A DNA stretch of 42,359 nucleotides, from contig CAZFDE010000017.1 in the NCBI GenBank assembly GCA_964517795.1, positions 1 through 42,359 of the forward strand. The letters are read 5' to 3'. The position numbers were made by a program, and so were the translations under genes. The stretch's first letter is position 1. Each line of letters starts with the position of its first letter. Of the stretch, positions 23,955-33,353 are shown in pieces. This DNA is from CAZFDE01 sp964517795. Lineage in GTDB: Bacteria; Planctomycetota; Phycisphaerae; Sedimentisphaerales; Anaerobacaceae. Under the pieces are notes generated by a model. That model was not told the DNA's origin, made no database searches, and was given only the letters and a program-made list of their open reading frames with translations.

Positions 23955-26501
23955 ATGAAGACCTGCAAAGTGTGGGGCGGTTCTCAAGCAGCAGTTCGGC
24001 CTTATAAAAGTAATGCGTTTGTGACTATCAGTTTGTCTGTCTTTCTTGTTTTATTGATATTTAATCCTGCCTTCGGGGAAAATCTGTCTGGTTTACCGCT
24101 GGATATTTATCTGTCCGAAAATACACCCGAAAGCCCGCAAACGCTTAATCGCATGGACGAATTTTTGAACGTCAAAGAAACTACTCCTGCGTCCACATTC
24201 GATCAAAAGCCCGATGTGAATGATTATCCGTCTGTCACGTCCAGTGATGCAAATTTGGAAATTTCTTCGATTGAGAAGCTGATTCGCGGCCAGTACCCGG
24301 ATGCCGAAGTGGCGGATATCCGGCAATTCGGCTACGATGTATTCCGTAAATCCGTCAGTTCATTCGCAGCTATCGCCAATGTACCGGTCGGACCGGATTA
24401 TGTGATCGGTCCCGGCGATAATTTTACGGTGACGATGTGGGGTCGCGCCAATGCCCAATACAGCGTGACCGTTAACCGCAACGGCGAGATTGTCTTGCCG
24501 GAGGTAGGGGTACTGAATGTTTCGGGCATGACATTCGAGAAACTCAAAGATTATCTTCAAAATGAGCTTTCCCGCAAATTTACCGATTTTAAGATGAGTA
24601 TCACCATGGGACGGCTTCGTACGATCCGGGTATTTGTGGTCGGCCAGACCCAGACCCCCGGCAGTTATACCCTCAGTTCGCTCTCGACGGTTGTTAACGC
24701 CATGTTTACTTTTGGCGGCCCTTCGAAAAACGGGTCACTGCGTCAGGTTCAGGTTTCACGAATGAGCGCGGAACCGATGATAATCGATATGTATGATTTC
24801 CTGTTGGGCGGTGACAAAAGTCAGGATATTCGGCTGCAGGACGGCGATACGATCTTTATTCCGTTGATCGGTCCGGTGGTGGCCGTAACCGGCAATGTTA
24901 AGCGTCCGGCCATTTACGAGATGAATTCCCAGATGACCCTGATGGACGTGATCGAGCTGGCCGGCGGGGTGACTTTTTCGGGCTGGCTGCAGCGGGTACA
25001 GGTCGAACGGGCCGACAGCCATCAGCGCCGAATTGTGGTGGATTTCGATATATCCGATCAGGCCGAGATGGCGGCCCGTAAACAGGCCATTGAAACAGTT
25101 ATTCAGGATGGTGATATTGTCAAGATTTTCAATATTCTGCCGATGGAGGAAAACATCGTTAATCTTGAAGGCCATGTCTGGCGATCGGGAAAATATGAAT
25201 TAAAGGAGGGGATGCGGCTGGGCGATATTCTTCATTCGTATGAGGTGTTAAAGCCGCAGCCGAACCTTGAATACGCTTATATCGAGCGTCTGGTCGAACC
25301 GGATATGCACCCGATCAGGATTCCTTTTCAGCCGGGGCAGTTATTGGCCGGCGATCAAAACCAGAACATCCGCTTGCAGCGACTGGATACGATCAGATTA
25401 TTCCAATGGGATGAACGATTAAGCCGAACGGTTCGTGTCAGCGGTTTTGTTTACGATCCGAATCGATACCCCTTATCTGAAGAAATGCGTGTGTCGGATC
25501 TGGTCAAACTGGCCGGGGGCGCGAAAAAGAACGCGTTTTTGAAAAACGCCGAGTTGACGCGCTATCATATCCAGCAGCAGGGTGTTGTGACCGAGAAAAT
25601 CGAAGTGCAGCTTGGTGCGGCCCTGGCCGGAGATATATCCCATGATATTCTCTTGAAGGATTATGACCACTTGATTGTTCGCCCCATTCCCGAACTGCAA
25701 CTGGATCGGATGGTTACGATTTCCGGTCAGGTTCGCCATCCGGGAAGTTATCCGATTCGCAAAAATGAACGCCTCAGTTCGGTGATTGAACGGGCCGGAG
25801 GATTCACCGAAGATGCATATCTTCGCGGTGCGGTTTTCACCCGTGAAAGCGCAGAACAGGTCCAGCGTAAGCGCCTGGATAACCTGATTATGCAGATGGA
25901 AGAATCGATGCTCAGTGAAACCCAGCAACGCATATCCGGCGCCTACGAAGCCGAGGAAGCCAAAGTGCAGCAGCAAACAATGCAAGCGAAAAAACAGATT
26001 TTGGAAAAATTACGGGCCGCAGAGATCAACGGCCGCGTTGTGATCAAGCTTCGTACGCCGGAGACATTTAAAAATTCCCAATATGATTTTGTGCTTGAAG
26101 ACGGCGATCACCTGACTGTTCCGGACGAACCAGCGATCGTTCATGTCGTCGGCGAGGTCTTTAATCCGACATCGCTTTTGTATGAAGACCATAAAACCGT
26201 GGGGTATTATCTCGGCAAAGTCGGGGGGATTACCAAAGAGGCCGATCGCAAACAGATCAATCTGATTCGTGCCGACGGGACCGTCCTGAGCTATTCGCAA
26301 AAGGACCTCGGACAGGTGTATTGGGAAGAACAGCGAAATCAATGGATTTTCGGCGGATTTGAACAGATCATGCTGTATCCCGGCGATACGATTGTGGTGC
26401 CGCGACGGATCGATAAGTATCTCTGGCTCAAGAACACCAAGGATATTACGCAGATATTATTCCAGATTGCTGTTGCGGCCGGTGTCGTGATCGCATTGTA
26501 A
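23955..26501 (+). CDS. SLBB-domain polysaccharide export protein (Wza-like)
   Basis: 848 residues from the ATG at 23955, chosen for AAAGGAG upstream; an earlier in-frame start at 23805 lies before the promoter. Signal peptide (ending AFG), then a polysaccharide-export domain near residue 148 (YVIGPGDNFTVTMWG) and about six SLBB repeats, for example VFVVGQTQTPGSYTLSSL, VAVTGNVKRPAIYEM and VTISGQVRHPGSYPIRKNE. A hydrophobic C-terminal helix ends the protein. It is more than twice the length of E. coli Wza, a size common for multi-SLBB exporters outside Enterobacteria. It would form the outer-membrane exit channel. It is the first gene of the plus-strand polysaccharide operon. Confidence 0.92.
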   Translation: MKTCKVWGGSQAAVRPYKSNAFVTISLSVFLVLLIFNPAFGENLSGLPLDIYLSENTPESPQTLNRMDEFLNVKETTPASTFDQKPDVNDYPSVTSSDANLEISSIEKLIRGQYPDAEVADIRQFGYDVFRKSVSSFAAIANVPVGPDYVIGPGDNFTVTMWGRANAQYSVTVNRNGEIVLPEVGVLNVSGMTFEKLKDYLQNELSRKFTDFKMSITMGRLRTIRVFVVGQTQTPGSYTLSSLSTVVNAMFTFGGPSKNGSLRQVQVSRMSAEPMIIDMYDFLLGGDKSQDIRLQDGDTIFIPLIGPVVAVTGNVKRPAIYEMNSQMTLMDVIELAGGVTFSGWLQRVQVERADSHQRRIVVDFDISDQAEMAARKQAIETVIQDGDIVKIFNILPMEENIVNLEGHVWRSGKYELKEGMRLGDILHSYEVLKPQPNLEYAYIERLVEPDMHPIRIPFQPGQLLAGDQNQNIRLQRLDTIRLFQWDERLSRTVRVSGFVYDPNRYPLSEEMRVSDLVKLAGGAKKNAFLKNAELTRYHIQQQGVVTEKIEVQLGAALAGDISHDILLKDYDHLIVRPIPELQLDRMVTISGQVRHPGSYPIRKNERLSSVIERAGGFTEDAYLRGAVFTRESAEQVQRKRLDNLIMQMEESMLSETQQRISGAYEAEEAKVQQQTMQAKKQILEKLRAAEINGRVVIKLRTPETFKNSQYDFVLEDGDHLTVPDEPAIVHVVGEVFNPTSLLYEDHKTVGYYLGKVGGITKEADRKQINLIRADGTVLSYSQKDLGQVYWEEQRNQWIFGGFEQIMLYPGDTIVVPRRIDKYLWLKNTKDITQILFQIAVAAGVVIAL

Positions 26502-26537
26502 CAGCAGCGCAATGACATATAGACAGGACTATGTACC

Positions 26538-27410
26538 ATGACAGAAAATCAAATCGCACCGCAGCAATCCGGCATGGAAGAGGATGAGATAAGACTTCGA
26601 GATTATGGTCGTGTGATCTATCGTCATCGTACCATGATCATAACGATTTCGATACTCTGCGCGATAATTGCGGCGATCGTCAGTTTTCTTTTGCCGCGAA
26701 GCTATCGAGCAGTCGGATCGGTGGTTCCGCCGCTGGAGTTAGGGCAAAAAGGATCTGTGCTGGCCGGTAAACTCAAAGGGGCGGAAGGGGCCTTGCTGGG
26801 CGATTTTCTGGACACATCCAGTATGGCCGACCTGTATTCCGGCATCCTCAAAAGCAGATCGGTCCAGGATGCGATCGTCAATGAATTTGATTTAAAGAGC
26901 TATTATGGACTGGGGTATCAAAGCCGTGCCAGGATGAAACTTCGAAAAAACACGACGATCCATGTGTTAGATGAGGGAATTGTGGAAGTTGCAGTTGAGG
27001 ATCGAGATCCCAACATGGCGGCCGCCATGGTCAACGCCTATATTGACAAATTGGATAAACAGAACAAGCGGATTATGGCGGGCCAGGCAAGCAGTAAGCG
27101 GATTTTTCTCAAGAACCGGCTTGAGGAAATTAAGCAGGAACTCTCAGAGATCGAGAATCTGCTTTCGCGCGAAGCCCGGATCAAGGAAATGTTGTATGAG
27201 TTGCTGACCAAGGAATACGAACTGGCCAAGATCGAAGAAGCCAAGAGTATGCCGACGATCCAGATTTTGGATAAAGCTGTTCCGCCGCAGTTTAAGTATA
27301 AACCCAAACGGCGGGTGATTGTCGCTTCAAGTTTTGGGGTGGGGTTATTTGCTGCTATATTTTTCGCATTTTTACGTGACGGTTTCACCGATACGGATGA
27401 CGTGAAATAA
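26538..27410 (+). CDS. Short Wzz-type chain-length protein
   Basis: 290 residues with a membrane helix at each end (about 34-54 and 260-279), the Wzz N-terminal domain (IRLRDYGRVIYRHRTMIITI), and the family C-terminal stretch MLYELLTKEYELAKIEEAKS, then PTIQILDKAVPPQFKYKPKR. The periplasmic coiled-coil part between about 190 and 215 is much shorter than in the usual 350-400-residue members: ENLLSREARIKEMLYELL joins two segments normally separated by a long helical hairpin. There is no tyrosine-kinase domain. It would set the polymer length together with the Wzy-like and SLBB proteins. Confidence 0.88.
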   Translation: MTENQIAPQQSGMEEDEIRLRDYGRVIYRHRTMIITISILCAIIAAIVSFLLPRSYRAVGSVVPPLELGQKGSVLAGKLKGAEGALLGDFLDTSSMADLYSGILKSRSVQDAIVNEFDLKSYYGLGYQSRARMKLRKNTTIHVLDEGIVEVAVEDRDPNMAAAMVNAYIDKLDKQNKRIMAGQASSKRIFLKNRLEEIKQELSEIENLLSREARIKEMLYELLTKEYELAKIEEAKSMPTIQILDKAVPPQFKYKPKRRVIVASSFGVGLFAAIFFAFLRDGFTDTDDVK

Positions 27411-27575
27411 GCAAAACCAGTTGTCTCACATTCGAAACGTAGCGAGGAGAGTTATGTTCTTGATGTAACTCACAGGGACGGAGTGTGGATGATGAATTTT
27501 CCGAAAAAAAATATCATGGCTATGTTTTTACATAATACGAATCATATGAAATAATGAACATGAAAGGAGTCTGTC

Positions 27576-29294
27576 GTGAATTCACTTGGCGTGCCCCATG
27601 GAGGGGAATTAGTGAACCTTAACGTGGATCAGGATCGTGCATCGCAGCTTCGTGACCAATCGCGGGATTGGCCCTGCTGGGACCTCACCGCTCGCCAGAT
27701 TTGTGATCTGGAGCTTTTAGCCAATGGCGGTTTTTCCCCGTTAACCGGATTTTTAGGACAACAGGATTACCAAAGCGTCTGTAAGCAGATGCGTCTTGCA
27801 GACGGCACGATCTGGCCGATTCCCATTGTACTCGATGTCACCGACGAAATGGCCTCGGATCTGCAAGCCGGATCGATGCTGGCGTTACGCGATCCGGAAG
27901 GAGTCATGCTGGCGGCCCTGGAGGTTAAAGAAAAATGGCAGCCGGACCGAATGCAGGAAGCAAAGCTGGTTTACGGCACGACCAACCCGGAACATCCCGG
28001 TGTCGATTACCTGCTGAATTCAACCCATCCCTGGTATATATCGGGCAAACTCTCATGTATTCAGCCGCCGGTACATTATGATTTTATCGAATTACGGTAC
28101 ACCCCCGAAAAGCTGCGTGAAAAGATTGCAGCACTGGGCTGGGAGAAGATCGTCGCGTTCCAAACCCGAAATCCGATGCACCGGGCTCATTTTGAGCTGA
28201 CATTCAAAGCTATGAAAGACCTGGAGGCGAATTTGCTCATTCATCCGGTGGTAGGGCTGACCAAACCCGGCGATGTGGATCATTACACCCGTGTACGGTG
28301 TTATCAATCGATCGAAAAACACTATCCGCTCAACACGGCCATGCTCAGTTTACTGCCCTTAGCGATGCGGCTGGGAGGCCCGCGGGAAGCTGTCTGGCAT
28401 GCCATTATCCGTAAAAACTTTGGCTGTACGCACCTGATCGTCGGCCGCGATCATGCCGGGCCGGGAAGCGATTCGAAAGGCAAGCCGTTTTATGCCCCCT
28501 ATGACGCCCAGGATTTGCTGAAAAAGCATCAGGATGAACTGGGAATTGAAATGGTGCCGTTCAAGATGATGGCCTATCTGCCGGATGAGGATCGATATGC
28601 GCCGCTGGATGAGGTTGCAGAAGGAACCAACACAAAATCATTGTCGGGAACGGAATTGAGACAGCGTTTATCCGAGGGTAGAGATATCCCCACCTGGTTT
28701 TCGTTCCCGGAAGTGGTAACCGAGCTGAGGCGTACCTATCCGCCAAAATCGAAAAAAGGATTTACAGTTTTTTTCACAGGATTGCCAAGCTCCGGCAAAT
28801 CGACCCTGGCCAACGTCTTGATGGTCAAACTGCTGGAGGCAGGGGGTCGGCCGGTCACCCTGCTCGATGGCGATCTGGTTCGCAAAAACCTTTCCTCGGA
28901 ATTGGGTTTTTCCAAGGAACATCGCGACCTGAATATCCGGCGGATCGGATTTGTCGCCTCGGAGATTACCAAAAACGGTGGTATCGCCCTGTGTGCGCCG
29001 ATCGCGCCTTATGACCAGGTCCGCAAGGAAGTCAGGCAACTGATCGAATCGGTGGGGGGGTATTTACTGATTCACGTGGCTACGCCGCTCGAAACGTGTG
29101 AAAGGCGGGATCGCAAGGGTCTCTACGCCAAGGCCCGTGCGGGGATTATAAAGGAATTTACCGGCATATCCGATCCTTACGAAGTGCCGGATGACGCTGA
29201 TATGGCGATCGATACCACCTCGGCAAATCCCGAGGAATGTGTCCATCGCCTCATCCTGCATCTCGAACATGAGGGATATATCGGGGCTGTATAA
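27576..29294 (+). CDS. Bifunctional sulfate adenylyltransferase / adenylylsulfate kinase
   Basis: 572 residues from a GTG with AAAGGAG six bases upstream. It makes APS from ATP and sulfate, then PAPS. The ATP-sulfurylase part (about 1-385) has QTRNPMHRAH and GRDHAGPGSD; the kinase part (about 395-572) has the P-loop GLPSSGKST, DGDLVRKNL and APIAPYDQVRKEVR. It lies inside the polysaccharide operon, not with sulfate-assimilation genes, and a sulfotransferase follows six genes later, so a role in supplying PAPS for polysaccharide sulfation is likely. The 165 bp before it contain a possible 21-codon reading frame (27489-27554, GGAG upstream) that I do not call a gene. Confidence 0.95.
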   Translation: MNSLGVPHGGELVNLNVDQDRASQLRDQSRDWPCWDLTARQICDLELLANGGFSPLTGFLGQQDYQSVCKQMRLADGTIWPIPIVLDVTDEMASDLQAGSMLALRDPEGVMLAALEVKEKWQPDRMQEAKLVYGTTNPEHPGVDYLLNSTHPWYISGKLSCIQPPVHYDFIELRYTPEKLREKIAALGWEKIVAFQTRNPMHRAHFELTFKAMKDLEANLLIHPVVGLTKPGDVDHYTRVRCYQSIEKHYPLNTAMLSLLPLAMRLGGPREAVWHAIIRKNFGCTHLIVGRDHAGPGSDSKGKPFYAPYDAQDLLKKHQDELGIEMVPFKMMAYLPDEDRYAPLDEVAEGTNTKSLSGTELRQRLSEGRDIPTWFSFPEVVTELRRTYPPKSKKGFTVFFTGLPSSGKSTLANVLMVKLLEAGGRPVTLLDGDLVRKNLSSELGFSKEHRDLNIRRIGFVASEITKNGGIALCAPIAPYDQVRKEVRQLIESVGGYLLIHVATPLETCERRDRKGLYAKARAGIIKEFTGISDPYEVPDDADMAIDTTSANPEECVHRLILHLEHEGYIGAV

Positions 29295-29346
29295 GATAGA
29301 TTTGCGATATCGTCATCGTGTTTGTGCTAAGCCGTAATCAGCTTTG

Positions 29347-30702
29347 ATGATGACCGTTTCGAAAGCGTGCATGACCGGTATAGACAGTATAATTGAAAAA
29401 TATAATTTACCCAAAGGCTTAAAGCGATATTTTTTCAATACCGGCTGGCTGTTTTTGGAAAAGGTTGTTCGGATCTTAACCGCATTAGTGGTTGGGATCT
29501 ATGTCGCCAGGTACCTTGGCCCCGAGCGATTTGGCATCCTCAGTTATGCGATCAGTATTGTTGCGCTGTTTACGGCCGTGTCGGATCTGGGATTGAAAGG
29601 CATCTTAGTCAGAGAATTTGTCAATAATAAACGAGAGGATCAGGTTCTTTTATGTACGGCGTTTATCCTGAAATTAACGGCGGCACTGCTTATATTTGCG
29701 ATGTTTGCGGCCGTTCTCTTTTTTTCGCAGGGCGAGCGGACGACCCAACTGGTGATTTTAATCATTGCGGCCGGTTTGATCTTCAAGTCGTTTAATGTGA
29801 TCCAGTTTTTTTTCGAATCCCAGGTCCTGTCAAAGTATTATGTTCACAGCCAGTTGATTGCGACCATCGCGACGGGGGTGATTACATTTATTTTTATTTT
29901 TTTGCGATTGCCGCTGCTCTATTTTTCAATCGCCGTGGCAGCAGAAAGTTTGATCTTAAGTACCGGCTTGGTATCGGTTTATTTAAAACGCTTTTTCAGG
30001 GCGAAATGGACGTTCAAGGCCCAAACCGCGTTGCGTTTGCTTCGCCATTCCTGGCCGCTGATCCTTTCCGGGATTGCGGTGACGATGTATATGAAAGTGG
30101 ACCAGGTGATGATCAAGAATATACTCGATTCCGAGGCTGTGGGGCAATATGCCGCGGCTGTCCGGATCAGCGAAGCATGGTACTTTATTCCTATTGTGAT
30201 ATGTAATTCCCTGTTTCCCGCGATTATCAACGCCAAAAAGACCGATCCGCAACGCTACCAGCAGCGAATCCAACTGTTATACACACTGATGATTTGGATT
30301 TCAGTGCCGGTAGCCCTGATCGTCACGCTTATCGCGCCGTGGCTCGTTCGCCATCTTTTCGGTCAGGCATATTCGGATACGGCCCGGGTGTTGCAGGTTC
30401 ATATCTGGGCGGCGATATTTGTTTTCCTGGGCATCGCCAGCAGTAAGTATTTACTGGCTGAAAATTATACCCGGATCACGTTTGTCCGGACGTTTGTGGG
30501 GATGATCGTCAATGTGATCCTGAATTTTATCCTGATTGACGAATATGGGATTATGGGCGCGGCAGTGGCGACATTGGTGTCTTACTTTATTTCCGTATTT
30601 ATGATCGCGGCGATTCCTAAAACCGCTAAACATACGTTTTTCATGGTCAAAGCGGTTGCGCCTTTGGGATTCATGAAACGAATGCTAACGGATCGGCAAT
30701 GA
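29347..30702 (+). CDS. Wzx-type polysaccharide flippase
   Basis: 451 residues from the ATG at 29347; a second ATG follows directly and the ribosome site is weak. About twelve to fourteen membrane helices, with the family start FFNTGWLFLEKVVRILTALV and YVARYLGPERFGILSYAISI, typical of the polysaccharide-specific MATE/MVF-like transporters. It would move lipid-linked repeat units across the inner membrane for Wzy polymerisation. Its stop overlaps the start of the FkbM gene (ATGA). Confidence 0.93.
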   Translation: MMTVSKACMTGIDSIIEKYNLPKGLKRYFFNTGWLFLEKVVRILTALVVGIYVARYLGPERFGILSYAISIVALFTAVSDLGLKGILVREFVNNKREDQVLLCTAFILKLTAALLIFAMFAAVLFFSQGERTTQLVILIIAAGLIFKSFNVIQFFFESQVLSKYYVHSQLIATIATGVITFIFIFLRLPLLYFSIAVAAESLILSTGLVSVYLKRFFRAKWTFKAQTALRLLRHSWPLILSGIAVTMYMKVDQVMIKNILDSEAVGQYAAAVRISEAWYFIPIVICNSLFPAIINAKKTDPQRYQQRIQLLYTLMIWISVPVALIVTLIAPWLVRHLFGQAYSDTARVLQVHIWAAIFVFLGIASSKYLLAENYTRITFVRTFVGMIVNVILNFILIDEYGIMGAAVATLVSYFISVFMIAAIPKTAKHTFFMVKAVAPLGFMKRMLTDRQ

Positions 30703-31430
30703 AAACGAAACTTAAAACCCTCATCAAAAAGCATGTCCCTGTTTCGCATCACGGGACACTGATCAAACTGAAAAATTGGCTGACCGACGGCTCTTCGGTA
30801 AGGTCCTATTCTCAGGAAGGCGAGGATATGATCCTGCGGCGGATATTCGAAAAAAAAGAAAGCGGCTTTTACGTCGATATCGGCGCCCACCACCCGAAGC
30901 GGTTTTCCAATACCTATTACTTTTATAAAAAAGGCTGGCGCGGCATCAATGTGGATGCAATGCCGGGCAGTATGAAAGCGTTTGGCCGTGTTCGCCCCCG
31001 GGACATCAATCTGGAGATACCCGTTTCGGATAAGAACGAGACACTGGTGTATTATGCATTCAACGATCCGGCGTTGAACGGCTTTTCAAAAGAATTGTCG
31101 GATGCACGGAAAAACTCGCCGCATTACACCGTCCTTTTCGAAAAAGAAATGCAAACGCAAACGTTAGCCCAAATTCTTCAGGTGCATCTGCCGTCCGAAC
31201 AAGCGATTGATTTTATGTCCGTTGATGTCGAAGGGATGGACTTTGAGGTGCTGCAATCCAATGATTGGCAGCAATTTCGCCCGAAAGTGGTTTTGGTCGA
31301 GGTTCGTAATCTGTCTTTGGAAAATATGTATGATTCAAAAATTGTGCATTACCTGGGATTAAACGGATATTGTCTGTATGCCAAAACAGTATGTACGTTA
31401 ATCTTTTTTGAGCGTTCCGATGGAAAATAA
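30699..31430 (+). CDS. FkbM-family methyltransferase
   Basis: 243 residues. A SAM-binding motif is in GFYVDIGAHHPKRFSNTYYF, and the family's C-terminal motif is AIDFMSVDVEGMDFEVLQSN. FkbM proteins are O-methyltransferases. In polysaccharide clusters they are thought to methylate sugar hydroxyls; the substrate here is unknown. Its start overlaps the flippase stop and its end overlaps the next glycosyltransferase. Confidence 0.9.
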   Translation: MKTKLKTLIKKHVPVSHHGTLIKLKNWLTDGSSVRSYSQEGEDMILRRIFEKKESGFYVDIGAHHPKRFSNTYYFYKKGWRGINVDAMPGSMKAFGRVRPRDINLEIPVSDKNETLVYYAFNDPALNGFSKELSDARKNSPHYTVLFEKEMQTQTLAQILQVHLPSEQAIDFMSVDVEGMDFEVLQSNDWQQFRPKVVLVEVRNLSLENMYDSKIVHYLGLNGYCLYAKTVCTLIFFERSDGK

Positions 31431-32319
31431 TACCACTGCTGCGATTTTGTTTTTGATTTATCGGCGTCCGGAAACAACCCAAAAGGTGTTTGAAGCGATT
31501 CGAAAAGCACGTCCGGCCCAATTATTTGTTGCGGCCGACGGCCCCAAAGACGGCCAGCAGCAAGCGTGTCAGCAGACCCGGCAAATCGTGGAACATATTG
31601 ACTGGGACTGCGAACTAAAAACGTTGTTCAGAGATACGAATCTGGGTTGCAAGATCGGGGTCAGCAGTGCGATCGACTGGTTTTTTGAGCATGTCGAAGA
31701 AGGTATCATTTTAGAAGATGACACCTTGCCCGATGCCGATTTTTTTAGGTTTTGCAGCGAATTGCTGGCTCGCTATAGACATGACAATCGCGTCAGTTCG
31801 ATCAGCGGCAGCAATCCGTTTAAAGATCAAATCGGTATTTCAGAGAGTTATTTTTTCTCGAAATATAATCGCATCTGGGGCTGGGCAACATGGCGACGCG
31901 CATGGCGGCATTATGATGTAAATATCTCATTTTGGCCCGAATTGAAAAAAAACAAGCGGCATTACGCATTTTTTGCCAATCCCATGGAACGCCGTTTTTA
32001 CGAGATGATCTGGGACCAGTGCTATCATAATCAAATCGATACCTGGGATTATCAATGGCTGTTATGCCGATTGGCCCAGTCTATGCTGACGGCCGTGTCC
32101 GCAGAGAATATCGTTCAGAATATCGGATTTGGCAGAGATTCGACCCATACGCGATCCGCCAGTAATTTGTCAAATTATCCAATGGGCTCGCTGAAGTTGC
32201 CCTTGGTCCACCCGTCTATGGTGTGTTCCCACTATCGAAAAGACCGAATTTCGAGCACCCACCGATTCACACGTAAATTCCTGAAAATGCTCTTGATGAA
32301 GATGTCAATAACCAAATGA
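31420..32319 (+). CDS. GT-A-type glycosyltransferase
   Basis: 299 residues from the ATG at 31420, which overlaps the fkbM stop; a TTG at 31408 is less likely. The N-terminus AAILFLIYRRPETTQKVFEA is a nucleotide-sugar fold start, LEDDTLP carries the metal-binding acidic motif, and NRIWGWATWRRAWRHYD is a conserved region of this hemolytic-protein/GT2-like group. It would add one sugar to the lipid-linked repeat unit in the cytoplasm. It overlaps the pyruvyl transferase gene by four bases. Confidence 0.85.
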   Translation: MENNTTAAILFLIYRRPETTQKVFEAIRKARPAQLFVAADGPKDGQQQACQQTRQIVEHIDWDCELKTLFRDTNLGCKIGVSSAIDWFFEHVEEGIILEDDTLPDADFFRFCSELLARYRHDNRVSSISGSNPFKDQIGISESYFFSKYNRIWGWATWRRAWRHYDVNISFWPELKKNKRHYAFFANPMERRFYEMIWDQCYHNQIDTWDYQWLLCRLAQSMLTAVSAENIVQNIGFGRDSTHTRSASNLSNYPMGSLKLPLVHPSMVCSHYRKDRISSTHRFTRKFLKMLLMKMSITK

Positions 32320-33353
32320 AAGTTGGCATTTTGACATTTCATCACGGCCATAATTTCGGCGGTTTTATGCAGACCTATTCGCTGTTTTCGTATGTGAAGC
32401 ATCAAGGCTGCGATGTGTGGGTGATCAATTATGTCAATCCGAGGCATTTTCTTAAAAAAACGGCAATGACGTTCTTCAATCCGAATATTGCCAAAATGTA
32501 TGTCAATATTCATAAGGCGCGGTATTTTCATCGCGCACACCGGCGATATCGAAAAACACCGTTCACATTTAAGGCCTCGGCTATTTCAAAAGAAGCATTT
32601 GATGTCGTAATCCTGGGCAGCGATGAGATATGGAATTATCAAAATCCGATGTTTGGATTCGACCCGACTTATTTTGGCTGCGGGTTCGAGGCAAAAAAGG
32701 TCATCGCCTATGCTGCGAGTCTGGGAGCGCTCAACCACACGGCCGAACCGCCGTCAGTCGTCTCGTCGGCGCTTCGTCGATTAAGTTATATCTCGGTGCG
32801 AGATGTCAATACGCAAACCGCCGTAAGGCAATTAACCGGTATCGATCCCGATATCCATGCAGATCCCGCATTTTTGTATGATTTTGACGAGCCGGCCGCG
32901 AAAATCGATCTGAAAGGATATATCCTGATCTATACCGCCGATCTGTGTGCGGCCATGATTGACGAGATCAAGCGTTTTGCCCAAAAACAAAAGAAAAAAC
33001 TGGTTGCACTGGCTTACCCTAAAAGCTGGTGTGATAAGAATATTTATTCCGAAGAGATATGGCAATGGCGGTCGTTGTTCGTAAACGCCGATATGATCAT
33101 CACCACGATGTTCCACGGAACGGTTTTTGCGATCAAAAATCAAAAGCCCTTTGTTTTTTTAATGAACGACTATCGGCGATTCAAAGTCGATTATCTTTTC
33201 GATTATTTGGGATTGTGCGAGCGAATCTATGATCAAAACGATTCACTCGACGACATATTCAATCAGCCGATCGATTATGACTTCGTGAATAAACAATTAA
33301 ATACGCATATCGACAAATCCAAAGGCTATCTGCAAAACGCAATCAATGGTTAA
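32316..33353 (+). CDS. Polysaccharide pyruvyl transferase family protein
   Basis: 345 residues. The N-terminus KVGILTFHHGHNFGGFMQTY is the typical family start, followed by VILGSDEIWNYQNP, VIAYAASLGA, SVRDVNT, DPAFLYD and MIITTMFHGTVFAIKNQKPF. The family moves pyruvate from phosphoenolpyruvate to a sugar as a ketal, giving the polymer negative charge. It overlaps its upstream neighbour by four bases and the nitroreductase gene by eight, suggesting balanced production. Confidence 0.9.
   Translation: MKVGILTFHHGHNFGGFMQTYSLFSYVKHQGCDVWVINYVNPRHFLKKTAMTFFNPNIAKMYVNIHKARYFHRAHRRYRKTPFTFKASAISKEAFDVVILGSDEIWNYQNPMFGFDPTYFGCGFEAKKVIAYAASLGALNHTAEPPSVVSSALRRLSYISVRDVNTQTAVRQLTGIDPDIHADPAFLYDFDEPAAKIDLKGYILIYTADLCAAMIDEIKRFAQKQKKKLVALAYPKSWCDKNIYSEEIWQWRSLFVNADMIITTMFHGTVFAIKNQKPFVFLMNDYRRFKVDYLFDYLGLCERIYDQNDSLDDIFNQPIDYDFVNKQLNTHIDKSKGYLQNAING

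Noticed and set aside
27489..27554. 21-codon frame before the sulfate-activating gene
   Set aside because: It has a possible ribosome site but no recognisable peptide feature, and such short frames occur by chance.
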